A stretch of 64,000 bases of DNA from Hyphomicrobiales bacterium (lineage in GTDB: Bacteria; Pseudomonadota; Alphaproteobacteria; Rhizobiales; JAJFHR01), in NCBI GenBank assembly GCA_021775475.1, contig JAJFHS010000056.1:1-64000 (forward strand), in the 5' to 3' direction. The notes below the pieces were generated by a model. That model was given only the letters and a program-made list of their open reading frames with translations, was not told where the DNA came from and searched no databases. Position 1 is the first letter of the stretch. Each line of letters begins with the position of its first letter. Both the position numbers and the translations under genes were made by a program. This document shows positions 1-8,384 of the stretch, one piece after another.

Positions 1-72
1 AGTGAATCACAGAAATCCCCGTTACGCAAATTGCAAGAAAACTACCTGAAGGAACCTAAAAACTTGCAATAA
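1..72 (+). CDS. possible C-terminal tail of a gene cut by the window edge
   Basis: One frame is open from the first base to a TAA at 70-72 and would encode a charged, Lys/Glu/Gln-rich tail of 23 residues ending in KNLQ. No start is visible, so it could only be the end of a gene beginning outside the window. A stretch this short can be open by chance. No family is recognisable. The rest of 73-237 holds no gene, only a hairpin repeat. Confidence 0.25.
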   Translation, partial: SESQKSPLRKLQENYLKEPKNLQ

Positions 73-161
73 CGAATACTGGATCAAGCTCGTTATTTAA
101 ACAAAATCAACGCCTTGAGAATTCTTCACAGTCGACAAGATAGAGCCTTTTGCCCGAGAGT

Positions 162-199
162 ATTGAGGAATGGTTCCTCGGGTCAAGCCCGAGGATGAC
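162..199. repeat. CTTGA-loop hairpin repeat, single copy
   Basis: These 38 bases are identical to 24986-25023. Positions 174-199 form a hairpin with CCTCGGG and CCCGAGG arms around a TCAAG loop (CTTGA on the other strand). It lies just past the 3' end of the leftward LysR gene, so it may also terminate that transcript. Other members are at 24910-25023 and 43704-43732. Confidence 0.75.
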
Positions 200-237
200 G
201 TATGGAGGGGTATGAATACCAATGAACGCCACTTGCT

Positions 238-1137
238 CTAAGCTGCACCCTGAAGCCAGCTTAAGAGTATTTCTGATTGCGGGCTGAGGATGCTTCTTTT
301 CGGCCAGACCACATAAAAACCCTGCCCGACTTCATAAGGACTGTCCATCAGCTTCACCAGCACCCCCTGGGCTACAAGTTTTTCGACAATATGGTGCCAG
401 CCCGAGGCAACACCCTCTCCGGCTATAGCGGCTTCAATTACAAGCGCGTAATCATTGAGCCGCAAGCCACCACCCGTATCATGATAGACAATCCCCTGAG
501 CTTCAAACCAGTCCGCCCATCCCGGCCGCAAGCGGAAAGGTTCTTCCAGATGTATCAGGGCATGGTCAAGCAGTGCCGTTGCATTTTCAGGATTACCGTG
601 ACTACCTAAGTACCCCGGACTGGCGACGGGATAGAGACGTTCTTGCGCTAACTGCACCGCATGAAATCCGGGAAACTCACCACTTCCCCGCCGCACCGCC
701 AGAGAGATGTTTTCCTGACTGAATTCAATATCACGATCTGTTGTCTGCACTCTGATTTCAATGCCGGGATGTTTTTGCCGAAAGTCAGCCAGACGCGGCA
801 CCATCCAGTAATGCGCAAAGGCCGTGGAACATGACAGCGTCACATGCTGGCTGGATAATTTGATGGCGATGCTTTCAGCCGAACGCAATATATGCATTAA
901 TCCATATGATATATCGGTATAAAAGCGTTCACCGGTCTCGGTCAGTTGAACCCCCCGGTTACGGCGTTCAAACAAAGCCACACCCAAAGCGCATTCAACT
1001 TTCTTGATTGACTGACTAATGGCGGGTTGTGTGACGTTTAGAGCTTCTGCCGCTTTGGTGAAGGAGGACAATCGCGCCGCGGCTTCAAATGCCAACAGGG
1101 CCGCTGGCGAATGAACATATTTATACAATTTATGCAT
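238..1137 (-). CDS. LysR-family transcriptional regulator (GcvA-like)
   Basis: A 299-residue LysR regulator. An N-terminal winged helix-turn-helix (about residues 8-67, with FTKAAEALNVTQPAISQSIK) is followed by a periplasmic-binding-type effector domain (about 90-295). The start at 1137 is chosen because it gives the family's normal length and an opening (MHKLYKY) just before the helix-turn-helix. A longer frame reaches 1251 but would run into the divergent mttB gene. It is divergent from mttB across 96 bases, the usual layout for a LysR protein controlling its neighbour. By inference it senses a methylated amine or a breakdown product and controls the mttB-oxidoreductase pair. The ligand cannot be read from sequence. 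Confidence 0.9.
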   Translation of the reverse strand: MHKLYKYVHSPAALLAFEAAARLSSFTKAAEALNVTQPAISQSIKKVECALGVALFERRNRGVQLTETGERFYTDISYGLMHILRSAESIAIKLSSQHVTLSCSTAFAHYWMVPRLADFRQKHPGIEIRVQTTDRDIEFSQENISLAVRRGSGEFPGFHAVQLAQERLYPVASPGYLGSHGNPENATALLDHALIHLEEPFRLRPGWADWFEAQGIVYHDTGGGLRLNDYALVIEAAIAGEGVASGWHHIVEKLVAQGVLVKLMDSPYEVGQGFYVVWPKRSILSPQSEILLSWLQGAA

Positions 1138-1202
1138 AACTACAACTAATGAAAAGCAATAGTATTTGCAACCGTCAAATTTGGCCGCAAGTGGTCTATC
1201 TT

Positions 1203-1220
1203 GTAATCTCAGGCGATTAC
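1203..1220. promoter_or_regulatory. inverted repeat between LysR gene and mttB, candidate operator
   Basis: A perfect palindrome, GTAATC-N6-GATTAC, ends 13 bases before the mttB start codon within the divergent promoter region (1138-1233). LysR proteins bind interrupted dyads, often T-N11-A, so this is a reasonable operator candidate. It sits close to the ribosome binding region, where binding would more likely repress than activate. The assignment is inference. Confidence 0.4.
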
Positions 1221-1233
1221 GGGAATACATAAA

Positions 1234-2769
1234 ATGCCGGACAAAGACCAAAGCTCCAAACCATCGCGGCCACGCGGTCGCAAACGCAGAGAGCGTGTGG
1301 TCGTTGCAGCACCGGCGTATGTAACCCGCGCAATCCCCTTTTACGAATTTCTCGGCGAGGAAGGTCTGATGCGTCTTGAAGATCAGGCCGACTGGTTGAT
1401 GCAGGAAGTTGGTCTCGAATTTCGTGACGATCCCGAGGCTCTAGCCATCTGGAAAGCTGGCGGAGCCGATATTAAGGACACCCGTGTGCGCCTGCCAAAA
1501 GGAATGGCGCGTGAATTGTGCAAGACAGCACCGGAAAAATTCATCCAGCATTCCCGTAACGCCCATCGAACAGTGGAAATCGGTGGAAAAAGTACGGTTT
1601 TTGCTCCTGTATATGGCTCGCCCTTCGTGCGTGATCTGGAAAAGGGTCGACGTTATGGATCGCTAAAGGATTTCATCAAACTGGTCAAATTGACCTATAT
1701 GCTGCCACAGCTGCATCATTCCGGCTTTGTTACCTGCGAGCCCTGCGATATTCCGGTTAACAAGCGCCACCTCGACATGCTGTATGCCCACATGCGCTGG
1801 TCCGACAAACCCATGCTCGGTGCCATAACCGAAAAATCTCGCGCAGAAGACAGTGTGGCCATGGCGCGCATTCTCCATGGCGATGAGTTCATGAAGGATC
1901 ATTGTGTCATCATGGGCAACGTCAATACCAATTCGCCATTACTGGTGGACCGGGTGGTGACGGAAGCCATCCGCACCTACTCCGCCGCCAATCAGGGCAT
2001 GATTGTCGCCCCCTTCATCCTTGGTGGTGCCATGGGGCCGGTGACAACCGCAGCTTCAATTGCGCAAGCCCTGGCTGAAGCGATGATGTGTTGTGCATTT
2101 TCGCAACTGGTCAAGCCGGGATCACCGTTTATTTTAGGCAATTTCCTCTCCTCCATCAGCCTGAAAAGTGGCGCGCCAACTTTTGGTACGCCTGAACCCG
2201 TGGCCTCCAACTACATCATCGGCCAACTGGCCCGGCGACTTGGCATCCCCTTACGCTGTGGCGGCTCTCTCACTTCCTCCAAGGTTGCCGATGCACAAGC
2301 CGCTGCCGAAAGTGCCGATTCCATGCATTCCACCGTCATGGGCGGGGCCAATTTCGTCCTGCATTCAGCCGGTTGGCTCGAAGGCGGGCTGGCAACCGGC
2401 TTCGAAAAACTGATAATAGATGCCGATCGTCTGGGAGCCTATCAGACCTTACTTTCCGGCATTGCACTTGATGATAATGCGCTTGGGCGCTCGGCTTATG
2501 ATGATGTGGAACCTGCCGGTCATTTCCTCGGCTCAGCCCACACAATGGCAAATTACGAGACCGCATTTTACGATGCAAAAATGTCAAACTCCGATAGCTG
2601 TGAGCAATGGGAAGAAGCCGGTAGCAAAGATACCGAGGCCCGCGCTTATGAGCGCTGGAACCAACTGCTCAAAGATTATGAAGCACCGTCACTGGACCCG
2701 GAAATTGACGAAGAACTCAAAGCCTTCGTCACCAAACGCAAAGAGAGCATGAAAGATGCCTGGTATTGA
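1234..2769 (+). CDS. MttB-family (trimethylamine methyltransferase-like) protein, non-pyrrolysine
   Basis: A 511-residue member of the MttB superfamily of TIM-barrel methyltransferases. The first ~25 residues are basic and Arg-rich, and the rest fits the family throughout. Archaeal MttB contains pyrrolysine encoded by an in-frame UAG; this frame has no internal stop, so it belongs to the non-Pyl branch. Characterised members there (MtgB, MtpB, MtcB, MtyB) demethylate quaternary amines such as glycine betaine, proline betaine and carnitine by passing the methyl group to a corrinoid protein. No corrinoid protein lies nearby. Instead the next gene is a DMGDH-type oxidoreductase with a folate-binding GcvT domain. 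The pair probably degrades a methylated amine; the exact substrate is not predictable. Confidence 0.85.
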   Translation: MPDKDQSSKPSRPRGRKRRERVVVAAPAYVTRAIPFYEFLGEEGLMRLEDQADWLMQEVGLEFRDDPEALAIWKAGGADIKDTRVRLPKGMARELCKTAPEKFIQHSRNAHRTVEIGGKSTVFAPVYGSPFVRDLEKGRRYGSLKDFIKLVKLTYMLPQLHHSGFVTCEPCDIPVNKRHLDMLYAHMRWSDKPMLGAITEKSRAEDSVAMARILHGDEFMKDHCVIMGNVNTNSPLLVDRVVTEAIRTYSAANQGMIVAPFILGGAMGPVTTAASIAQALAEAMMCCAFSQLVKPGSPFILGNFLSSISLKSGAPTFGTPEPVASNYIIGQLARRLGIPLRCGGSLTSSKVADAQAAAESADSMHSTVMGGANFVLHSAGWLEGGLATGFEKLIIDADRLGAYQTLLSGIALDDNALGRSAYDDVEPAGHFLGSAHTMANYETAFYDAKMSNSDSCEQWEEAGSKDTEARAYERWNQLLKDYEAPSLDPEIDEELKAFVTKRKESMKDAWY

Positions 2770-2789
2770 GCACCGAAGAAAGGAATGTC

Positions 2790-5213
2790 ATGAACACCAA
2801 TAAAAAACTGCCTACCCACGCAAAAGTCGTCGTCATCGGTGGCGGCGTTGTCGGCTGTTCAATCCTGTTTCATCTGGCTAAATTCGGCTGGAAAGATGTT
2901 GTGCTGTTAGAGCGCGATGAATTGACTTCGGGTTCATCGTGGCATGCAGCCGGGCAAATTCACACCATTTCATCCGATCCCAATATCTCGCGCCTGCAAG
3001 GCTACACCATCAATCTGTACAAGGAGATTGAGGAGACTTCAGGTCATTCCGTCGGCATGCATGCCACGGGCGGGTTTTATCTCGCCTCCAACCAGACCTG
3101 GTATGATTATCTCAAGCGCGAGCGCTCAAAAGCCCGCTATATGGGCCTTGATCAGGAATTTATTTCAATCGAGGAAGCCGCTCACCGCCACCCGCTGATT
3201 GACCCCAAGCATTATGTTGCAGCTCTTTGGGACCCGCTGGATGGCGACATTGACCCTTCCGGCGTCACTTACGCCTATGCCAAGGCGGCCCGTGTGCACG
3301 GAGCACAATATTTCACCCACACACCGGCAATTGAAACCCGTCAGAAAAAAGACGGCTCGTGGGATGTGGTCACAAAAAAAGGTACCATCAACGCCGAGAT
3401 GATTGTCAATGCCGCCGGCCTGTGGGCGCGTGAAGCCGGGAATATGGCAGGTCTTCATTTTCCAGTGCAACCAATGGAGCATCATTACCTGATTACCGAG
3501 GATATTCCCGAAATTGCTGCCCGCGACCGCGACGACAGGCTGCCCGCCGGAATTGACTATGAGGCCAATATCTATTTTCGCCAGGAGCGCAACGGCTTGC
3601 TGCTCGGCACCTATGAGCCTAAATCAACACCGTGGAAAGTCGACGGTACACCGATGGATTTTGGCCACGAACTGCTACCACCTGATCTCGACCGGGTGGC
3701 CGACCGGCTTGAGCTGGCTTTCGAGCGCATTCCCGCCCTCGCCAACGTCGGTATTAAAACCACCGTCAACGGCCCCTTCACCTTTGGCCCCGATGGCAAC
3801 CCGATGATTGGCCCGGTCCCCGACATGACCAACTACTGGGCAGCGGTCGGCGTTATGGCGGGCTTCTGTCAGGCTGGCGGCGTTGGCCTATGTCTGGCTG
3901 AATGGATGATCGATGGCGAGCCCTCTATTGATGTCTGGGCCATGGACATCGCACGATTTGGCAATTACGCCACGCCTGACTGGGGCACGGTCAAATCATC
4001 GGAAAACTATGAACGCCGCTTTGTTATGACCTTTCCCAATGAAACCCTGCCCAAAGGCCGTTGCCAGAAAACCACCGCACTCTATGATCGGCTGATAGCA
4101 AAAGGTGCGGTCATGGGTGACAGTTTTGGCCTCGAACATGCCTTGTGGTTCGCCGACGGGCCCGATGATGCTCACGAAGAACCAACGTTTAAACGCTCGC
4201 GCGCTCATGATTATGTGGCAGCAGAAGTCAAGGCCGTGCGCGAAGCAGTGGGTGCTATCGAAATCGCCAATTTTGCCAAGCATGAATTTACCGGGCCCGG
4301 TGCGCGCGCCTTCCTCAACCACATCATGGCAGGTCGTGTACCAAAACCCGGACGCATGGCGTTATGCCCAATGCTGACACCAAAGGCCAAGCTTTACGGT
4401 GATCTGACAATTTCCTGCCTCGATGAAGAAACATTCATGCTAATTGGCTCAGGTGCTGCCCAGGAAATGCATCGGCGCTGGTTCGAGCAGCATTTGGGCG
4501 ATTATGACGTTACCTACCGCAATCGCTCGGATGAGTATCACGGCATTGCCATTTCCGGCCCAAAATCGAGAGACCTGCTGGCTCGAATTAGCCGTAATGA
4601 CGGTATGAAATTCATGGATATCAGACGCACGTTCGTTGGCGGCATACCGGCAATTCTGGCACGCGTTTCATTTTCCGGTGAGCTTGGCTTTGAGATTTAC
4701 TGTGCGCCGCAATTTCAACTCAAACTCTATGAGGAGATTGAAGCCGCAGGTGCCGACCTCGGCCTCAAATGGTATGGCGCGCGCGCCTTGATGTCGCTGC
4801 GGTTAGAGAAAAACTGGGGTGCGTGGACGTTAGATTTTCGCCCCGATTTTACCGCAACCGAATCAGGCCTTGATATGTTCATCGACTGGAAAAAAGATTT
4901 TATCGGCAAACAGGCAAGCTTGACTGAGAAAGAAAAAGGCCCCGCAAAAAAGCTTGTCACACTGGTGATTGAAACCAGCGATATCGACGTCGTCAATGAT
5001 GAGGCCATTGTCAAGGATGGCAATTGCGTTGGCTATATCTCCTCAGGCGGTTATGCCCATCACGTAGATAAATCCATGGCCATGGGATACGTACCGCCTG
5101 AACTGGCCGCAGACGGAACCACGCTTGAGGTCGAAATCAACGGCGAGTTCTATCCCGCCACTGTCACCGCCCAACCGCTCTATGATCCCAAAGGTGTCAA
5201 AATGCGGTCTTAA
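2790..5213 (+). CDS. FAD oxidoreductase/GcvT fusion, dimethylglycine dehydrogenase-like
   Basis: An 807-residue two-part enzyme. The N-terminal half is a DAO-type FAD oxidoreductase with the dinucleotide motif VVIGGGVVG (about 14-22) and a WHAAG motif (about 51-55). In mammalian dimethylglycine and sarcosine dehydrogenases the His of that motif holds FAD covalently. The C-terminal half (from about 420) is a GcvT/aminomethyltransferase-like domain that binds tetrahydrofolate and takes up the one-carbon unit. The ATG at 2790 is preferred over an in-frame TTG at 2766 because GAAAGGA lies 5 bases upstream. It is tightly linked to mttB and probably co-transcribed. Expected reaction: oxidative N-demethylation of dimethylglycine, sarcosine or a similar N-methyl compound to 5,10-methylene-THF. 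Substrate is uncertain. Confidence 0.85.
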   Translation: MNTNKKLPTHAKVVVIGGGVVGCSILFHLAKFGWKDVVLLERDELTSGSSWHAAGQIHTISSDPNISRLQGYTINLYKEIEETSGHSVGMHATGGFYLASNQTWYDYLKRERSKARYMGLDQEFISIEEAAHRHPLIDPKHYVAALWDPLDGDIDPSGVTYAYAKAARVHGAQYFTHTPAIETRQKKDGSWDVVTKKGTINAEMIVNAAGLWAREAGNMAGLHFPVQPMEHHYLITEDIPEIAARDRDDRLPAGIDYEANIYFRQERNGLLLGTYEPKSTPWKVDGTPMDFGHELLPPDLDRVADRLELAFERIPALANVGIKTTVNGPFTFGPDGNPMIGPVPDMTNYWAAVGVMAGFCQAGGVGLCLAEWMIDGEPSIDVWAMDIARFGNYATPDWGTVKSSENYERRFVMTFPNETLPKGRCQKTTALYDRLIAKGAVMGDSFGLEHALWFADGPDDAHEEPTFKRSRAHDYVAAEVKAVREAVGAIEIANFAKHEFTGPGARAFLNHIMAGRVPKPGRMALCPMLTPKAKLYGDLTISCLDEETFMLIGSGAAQEMHRRWFEQHLGDYDVTYRNRSDEYHGIAISGPKSRDLLARISRNDGMKFMDIRRTFVGGIPAILARVSFSGELGFEIYCAPQFQLKLYEEIEAAGADLGLKWYGARALMSLRLEKNWGAWTLDFRPDFTATESGLDMFIDWKKDFIGKQASLTEKEKGPAKKLVTLVIETSDIDVVNDEAIVKDGNCVGYISSGGYAHHVDKSMAMGYVPPELAADGTTLEVEINGEFYPATVTAQPLYDPKGVKMRS

Positions 5214-5237
5214 AGGACACAAGCAGCCCCCATCCCC

Positions 5238-5327
5238 GCACCGTCCCGGCCTTGAGCCGGGACCTGCTGGAGACAACAACCCCTGGCCGTAGCCCAAGAC
5301 GGTCCCGGCTCAAGGCCGGGACGGTGC
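5238..5327. repeat. facing pair of CTTGA-loop hairpins with perfect 27-bp inverted arms
   Basis: Positions 5238-5264 and 5301-5327 are exact reverse complements, separated by 36 bases. Each arm is itself a hairpin (GTCCCGGC, loop CTTGA, GCCGGGAC). It lies between the converging oxidoreductase and aldehyde dehydrogenase genes, so it may act as a two-way terminator. A diverged copy is at 38747-38829. The design resembles REP/BIME elements. Confidence 0.8.
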
Positions 5328-5339
5328 GGATGTCTTGCT

Positions 5340-6824
5340 TTACCGCATGACAAACGGGTTTGGCGTATCTGTCGCAGTCGAAATCCACACGCTTTTTGTG
5401 TGCAGATATTCGTTGATGGCTTCCTGGCCGTTTTCGCGTCCCAGGCCCGAACGCTTGTAGCCACCGAACGGTGTGGTGAAGCTGACGGCGCGGTAAGTAT
5501 TGATCCACACGGTGCCTGCTTTCAGGCGTTTGGCCATGATAGTGGCGCGGGCGAGGTTTTGTGTCCACACGCCCGCCGCCAGACCATACATGATGTCGTT
5601 GGCGATTGAGATTGCCTCTTTATCGTCCTTGAACTTGATGATCGACAGGACGGGTCCGAAAACCTCTTCCTGGGCAATTCTCATATCGTTGGTGACATTG
5701 CCAAAAATTGTAGGTTGCACAAACCATTCCCCCGCCCCTTCCGGTCCTTGCGCCGGGCCGCCGCCAAGCAAGCATTCGGCTCCCTCTTTTTTGGCAATAT
5801 CAATATAGCTCAGTATTTTTTCATACTGCCCCGGTGTCGTCACCGGACCAACTTGTGTATCTTTATCACTGGGATCCCCCAGCCGCGCGGTGGCAGCAAA
5901 GCTCACCAGTTTTTCAACAAACTCATCATAGATGCTCTCCTGCACCAGCAATCTTGATCCCGCTATACAGGTCTGGCCGGTGGCAGCAAAAATTCCCGAT
6001 ATTGCCCCCTTGACCGCGTTATCCAGATTGGCATCTTCAAACACGATATTGGGCGATTTGCCGCCCAGCTCCAGCGTCACCGGCTTTAGTCCGGCAGCAG
6101 CGGCCTCATAGACTTTAATGCCGCCAAATTCACCACCGGTAAAGGCGATTTTGGCCACCTTGGGATGTCGCACCAGCGCTTCGCCGACGTCAGCTGCCCC
6201 GGTGACAACGTTGATCACTCCGGGCGGAAACCCGGCTTGCTCCACCAGCTTCATTAATTCAAGTGTTGAAGCAGAGGTATATTCGGAAGGTTTGATGACA
6301 GCGGTGCAGCCCGCCGCAAGTGCGGGGGCAAGCTTCCATGTGAGCAGCATCAGCGGCGAATTCCACGCCACAATCATCGCGCACACACCCACAGGTTCGC
6401 GCAAGGTGTAGTTGAAGGTATCAGGCTTGTCGGTGGGAATAACCGCACCCTCTATCTTGTCAGCAAGCCCGGCATAATAATAATACCATTCAGGAATATA
6501 AGCCGTCTGCCCGCCCATTTCAGCAATCAGCTTGCCATTATCGCGCACTTCGGTTTCTGCCAGTGACCTGGCATTTTCCTCGATCAGCGCCGCCAGCTTG
6601 CGCATCAACCGCCCCCGCGCCGTCGCCGACATACTCGCCCATTCACCATTTTCAAAGGCGTTTGAAGCAGCCTCAACCGCCCGGTTGACATCATCTTCAC
6701 TACACGCTGGGATAGCCGCCCACGGTTTGCCAAGATATGGGTTCTGGCTTTCAAAGTATTTGCCTGAACTTGGGTCGCGCCAATTTCCATCAACGTAGAT
6801 TTGGTATTTTTGAAGATTATTCAT
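5340..6824 (-). CDS. NAD(P)-dependent aldehyde dehydrogenase
   Basis: A 494-residue aldehyde dehydrogenase of normal length. The general-base glutamate lies in LELGGKSP (about residue 253) and the catalytic cysteine in GQTCIAGSR (about 287). The start at 6824 is used because longer upstream frame adds a basic stretch foreign to the family, and AGGT lies 8 bases upstream. It oxidises an aldehyde to an acid with NAD(P)+. It converges on the mttB-oxidoreductase pair. By context it could handle an aldehyde from amine breakdown, such as betaine aldehyde or formaldehyde, but the sequence does not fix substrate. Confidence 0.85.
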   Translation of the reverse strand: MNNLQKYQIYVDGNWRDPSSGKYFESQNPYLGKPWAAIPACSEDDVNRAVEAASNAFENGEWASMSATARGRLMRKLAALIEENARSLAETEVRDNGKLIAEMGGQTAYIPEWYYYYAGLADKIEGAVIPTDKPDTFNYTLREPVGVCAMIVAWNSPLMLLTWKLAPALAAGCTAVIKPSEYTSASTLELMKLVEQAGFPPGVINVVTGAADVGEALVRHPKVAKIAFTGGEFGGIKVYEAAAAGLKPVTLELGGKSPNIVFEDANLDNAVKGAISGIFAATGQTCIAGSRLLVQESIYDEFVEKLVSFAATARLGDPSDKDTQVGPVTTPGQYEKILSYIDIAKKEGAECLLGGGPAQGPEGAGEWFVQPTIFGNVTNDMRIAQEEVFGPVLSIIKFKDDKEAISIANDIMYGLAAGVWTQNLARATIMAKRLKAGTVWINTYRAVSFTTPFGGYKRSGLGRENGQEAINEYLHTKSVWISTATDTPNPFVMR

Positions 6825-6989
6825 ATGGTTTACCTGTTTTACCTGCCGCAAACTCTTTGGCCAGCGTGATTTTGGTTTGAATTGCACCTGTGTTTCGATG
6901 GATGCCAAAAGTCGAATTGGACGCAGGTTATTTCAATACATCAGGTTGAAAATTGCAACAATTGCTGTTGGAAGGGTGAAATTAATTTC

Positions 6990-7017
6990 TTGCTAATTGA
7001 TATGTCCCTAGTATTAC
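6990..7017 (+). promoter_or_regulatory. possible sigma-70-type promoter for the SulP gene
   Basis: TTGCTA and TATTAC are separated by 16 bases in the AT-rich region 6909-7066, about 50 bases before the sulP start. The match to -35/-10 consensus is moderate, so this is tentative. Confidence 0.3.
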
Positions 7018-7066
7018 ATATTTTGAACCCCGCCAATTTTTTTTCGACCCCACCCTAATAGCCAGT

Positions 7067-8332
7067 ATGCGTCAGCCAAAAATTCTCACAACTATTAAAA
7101 ACTACAGTTGGTCACTCTTTGCCGCGGACCTGACCGCAGGTGTGACTGTGGCCATGGTAGCGCTACCGCTTAGTATCGCTATTGCCATAGCTTCGGGTGC
7201 CGACCCCGCGAAGGGAATTGTAACCGCCATCATAGGCGGCTTCATGATTTCGTTACTTGGCGGCAGTCGTGTACAAATTGGCGGTCCGACAGGGGCCTTT
7301 ATTGTCGTTGTGTTCGGCGTTATCGCACAATACGGATATGATGGCCTGGTTTTGGCAACATTCATGGCAGGGATAATCCTGCTTGTTGCTGGCTATTTTC
7401 GTGCCGGCCGCCTGATTGCCTTTATACCTGAAGCGGTTGTTAATGGATTTACAATCGGTATCGGTATCATCATTGCAACAAGCCAGCTCAAGGATTTTTT
7501 CGGATTAAAGGTTGAAAAACTTCCGGCGGAATTTTTTGAGAAAATCACCGTACTTTGGCAGGCCATTGACACACTAAACTCTCAGGCTTTGATCATTGCA
7601 GTCATAACACTTGTTTTAATTGTGCTTTTACGGCGTCTTGCTCCGCGTTTTCCCGGACTTATCGTAGCTGTTGGTATTGGCTCTGCTCTGGTGGCACTAT
7701 TGCAGCTTCCTGTTGATACTCTGGGGTCGCGTTTTGGCACGCTCCCCAGCCAACTCCCTATGCCTACGCTTCCCGACCTGTCTATCACGCGAATTGTCGA
7801 GCTTTTCCCTTCCGCTATCGTCATCGCTTTTCTCGCCGCCGTTGAATCTCTTCTGTCCGCCATGGTTGCCGATCGTATGATAAAAGGGCAACACCGGCCA
7901 AATGCCGAATTGACGGCACAAGGAGTTGCAAACATAACCTCGGCACTTTTCACCGGTCTGCCCGCAACCGGCGCAATTGCACGAACTGCAACCAACGTCA
8001 AAGCAGGTGGAAAGACACCGGTTGCAGGTATCATTCACGCACTCGTAATCTTGTTGGTAATGCTGCTTGCAGCCCCAATGGCCGGCTATTTGGCTATGCC
8101 AACACTTGCAGCTTTACTGGTTATTACGGCCTGGAATATGAGTGAACCGCATAAATGGCTTGAACATGCGAAAGCACCGGCAAGTGATAAGGCGCTGTTG
8201 ATTCTCACCCTCGCGCTTACTGTTCTTGTTGATCTGACAGTGGCCATCAGTGTCGGAGTATCGGTTGGTCTGGTTCTACGTCTGAGCCGAAGAAAGTCTG
8301 TCGAGAGCGACTGGGTACCGCCTGAAAGATAG
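7067..8332 (+). CDS. SulP-family anion transporter lacking a STAS domain
   Basis: A 421-residue integral membrane protein of the SulP (SLC26-like) family, which carries sulfate, bicarbonate or other anions across the inner membrane. It opens with the typical SulP start (DLTAGVTVAMVALPLSIAIA) and has GGSRVQIGGPTGAF, a family hallmark, near residue 66. About 10-12 hydrophobic segments follow. The protein ends about 20 residues after the last segment, so the cytoplasmic STAS domain of about 100 residues found in most SulP proteins is absent. No frame change or STAS remnant is visible before the recO 3' end. No carbonic anhydrase gene is adjacent. The transported anion is not predictable. Confidence 0.88.
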   Translation: MRQPKILTTIKNYSWSLFAADLTAGVTVAMVALPLSIAIAIASGADPAKGIVTAIIGGFMISLLGGSRVQIGGPTGAFIVVVFGVIAQYGYDGLVLATFMAGIILLVAGYFRAGRLIAFIPEAVVNGFTIGIGIIIATSQLKDFFGLKVEKLPAEFFEKITVLWQAIDTLNSQALIIAVITLVLIVLLRRLAPRFPGLIVAVGIGSALVALLQLPVDTLGSRFGTLPSQLPMPTLPDLSITRIVELFPSAIVIAFLAAVESLLSAMVADRMIKGQHRPNAELTAQGVANITSALFTGLPATGAIARTATNVKAGGKTPVAGIIHALVILLVMLLAAPMAGYLAMPTLAALLVITAWNMSEPHKWLEHAKAPASDKALLILTLALTVLVDLTVAISVGVSVGLVLRLSRRKSVESDWVPPER

Positions 8333-8384
8333 GTGGTAAATATCCATTCCGAACAAATTGTATGAGAGACTTTTACCTGTCTGT

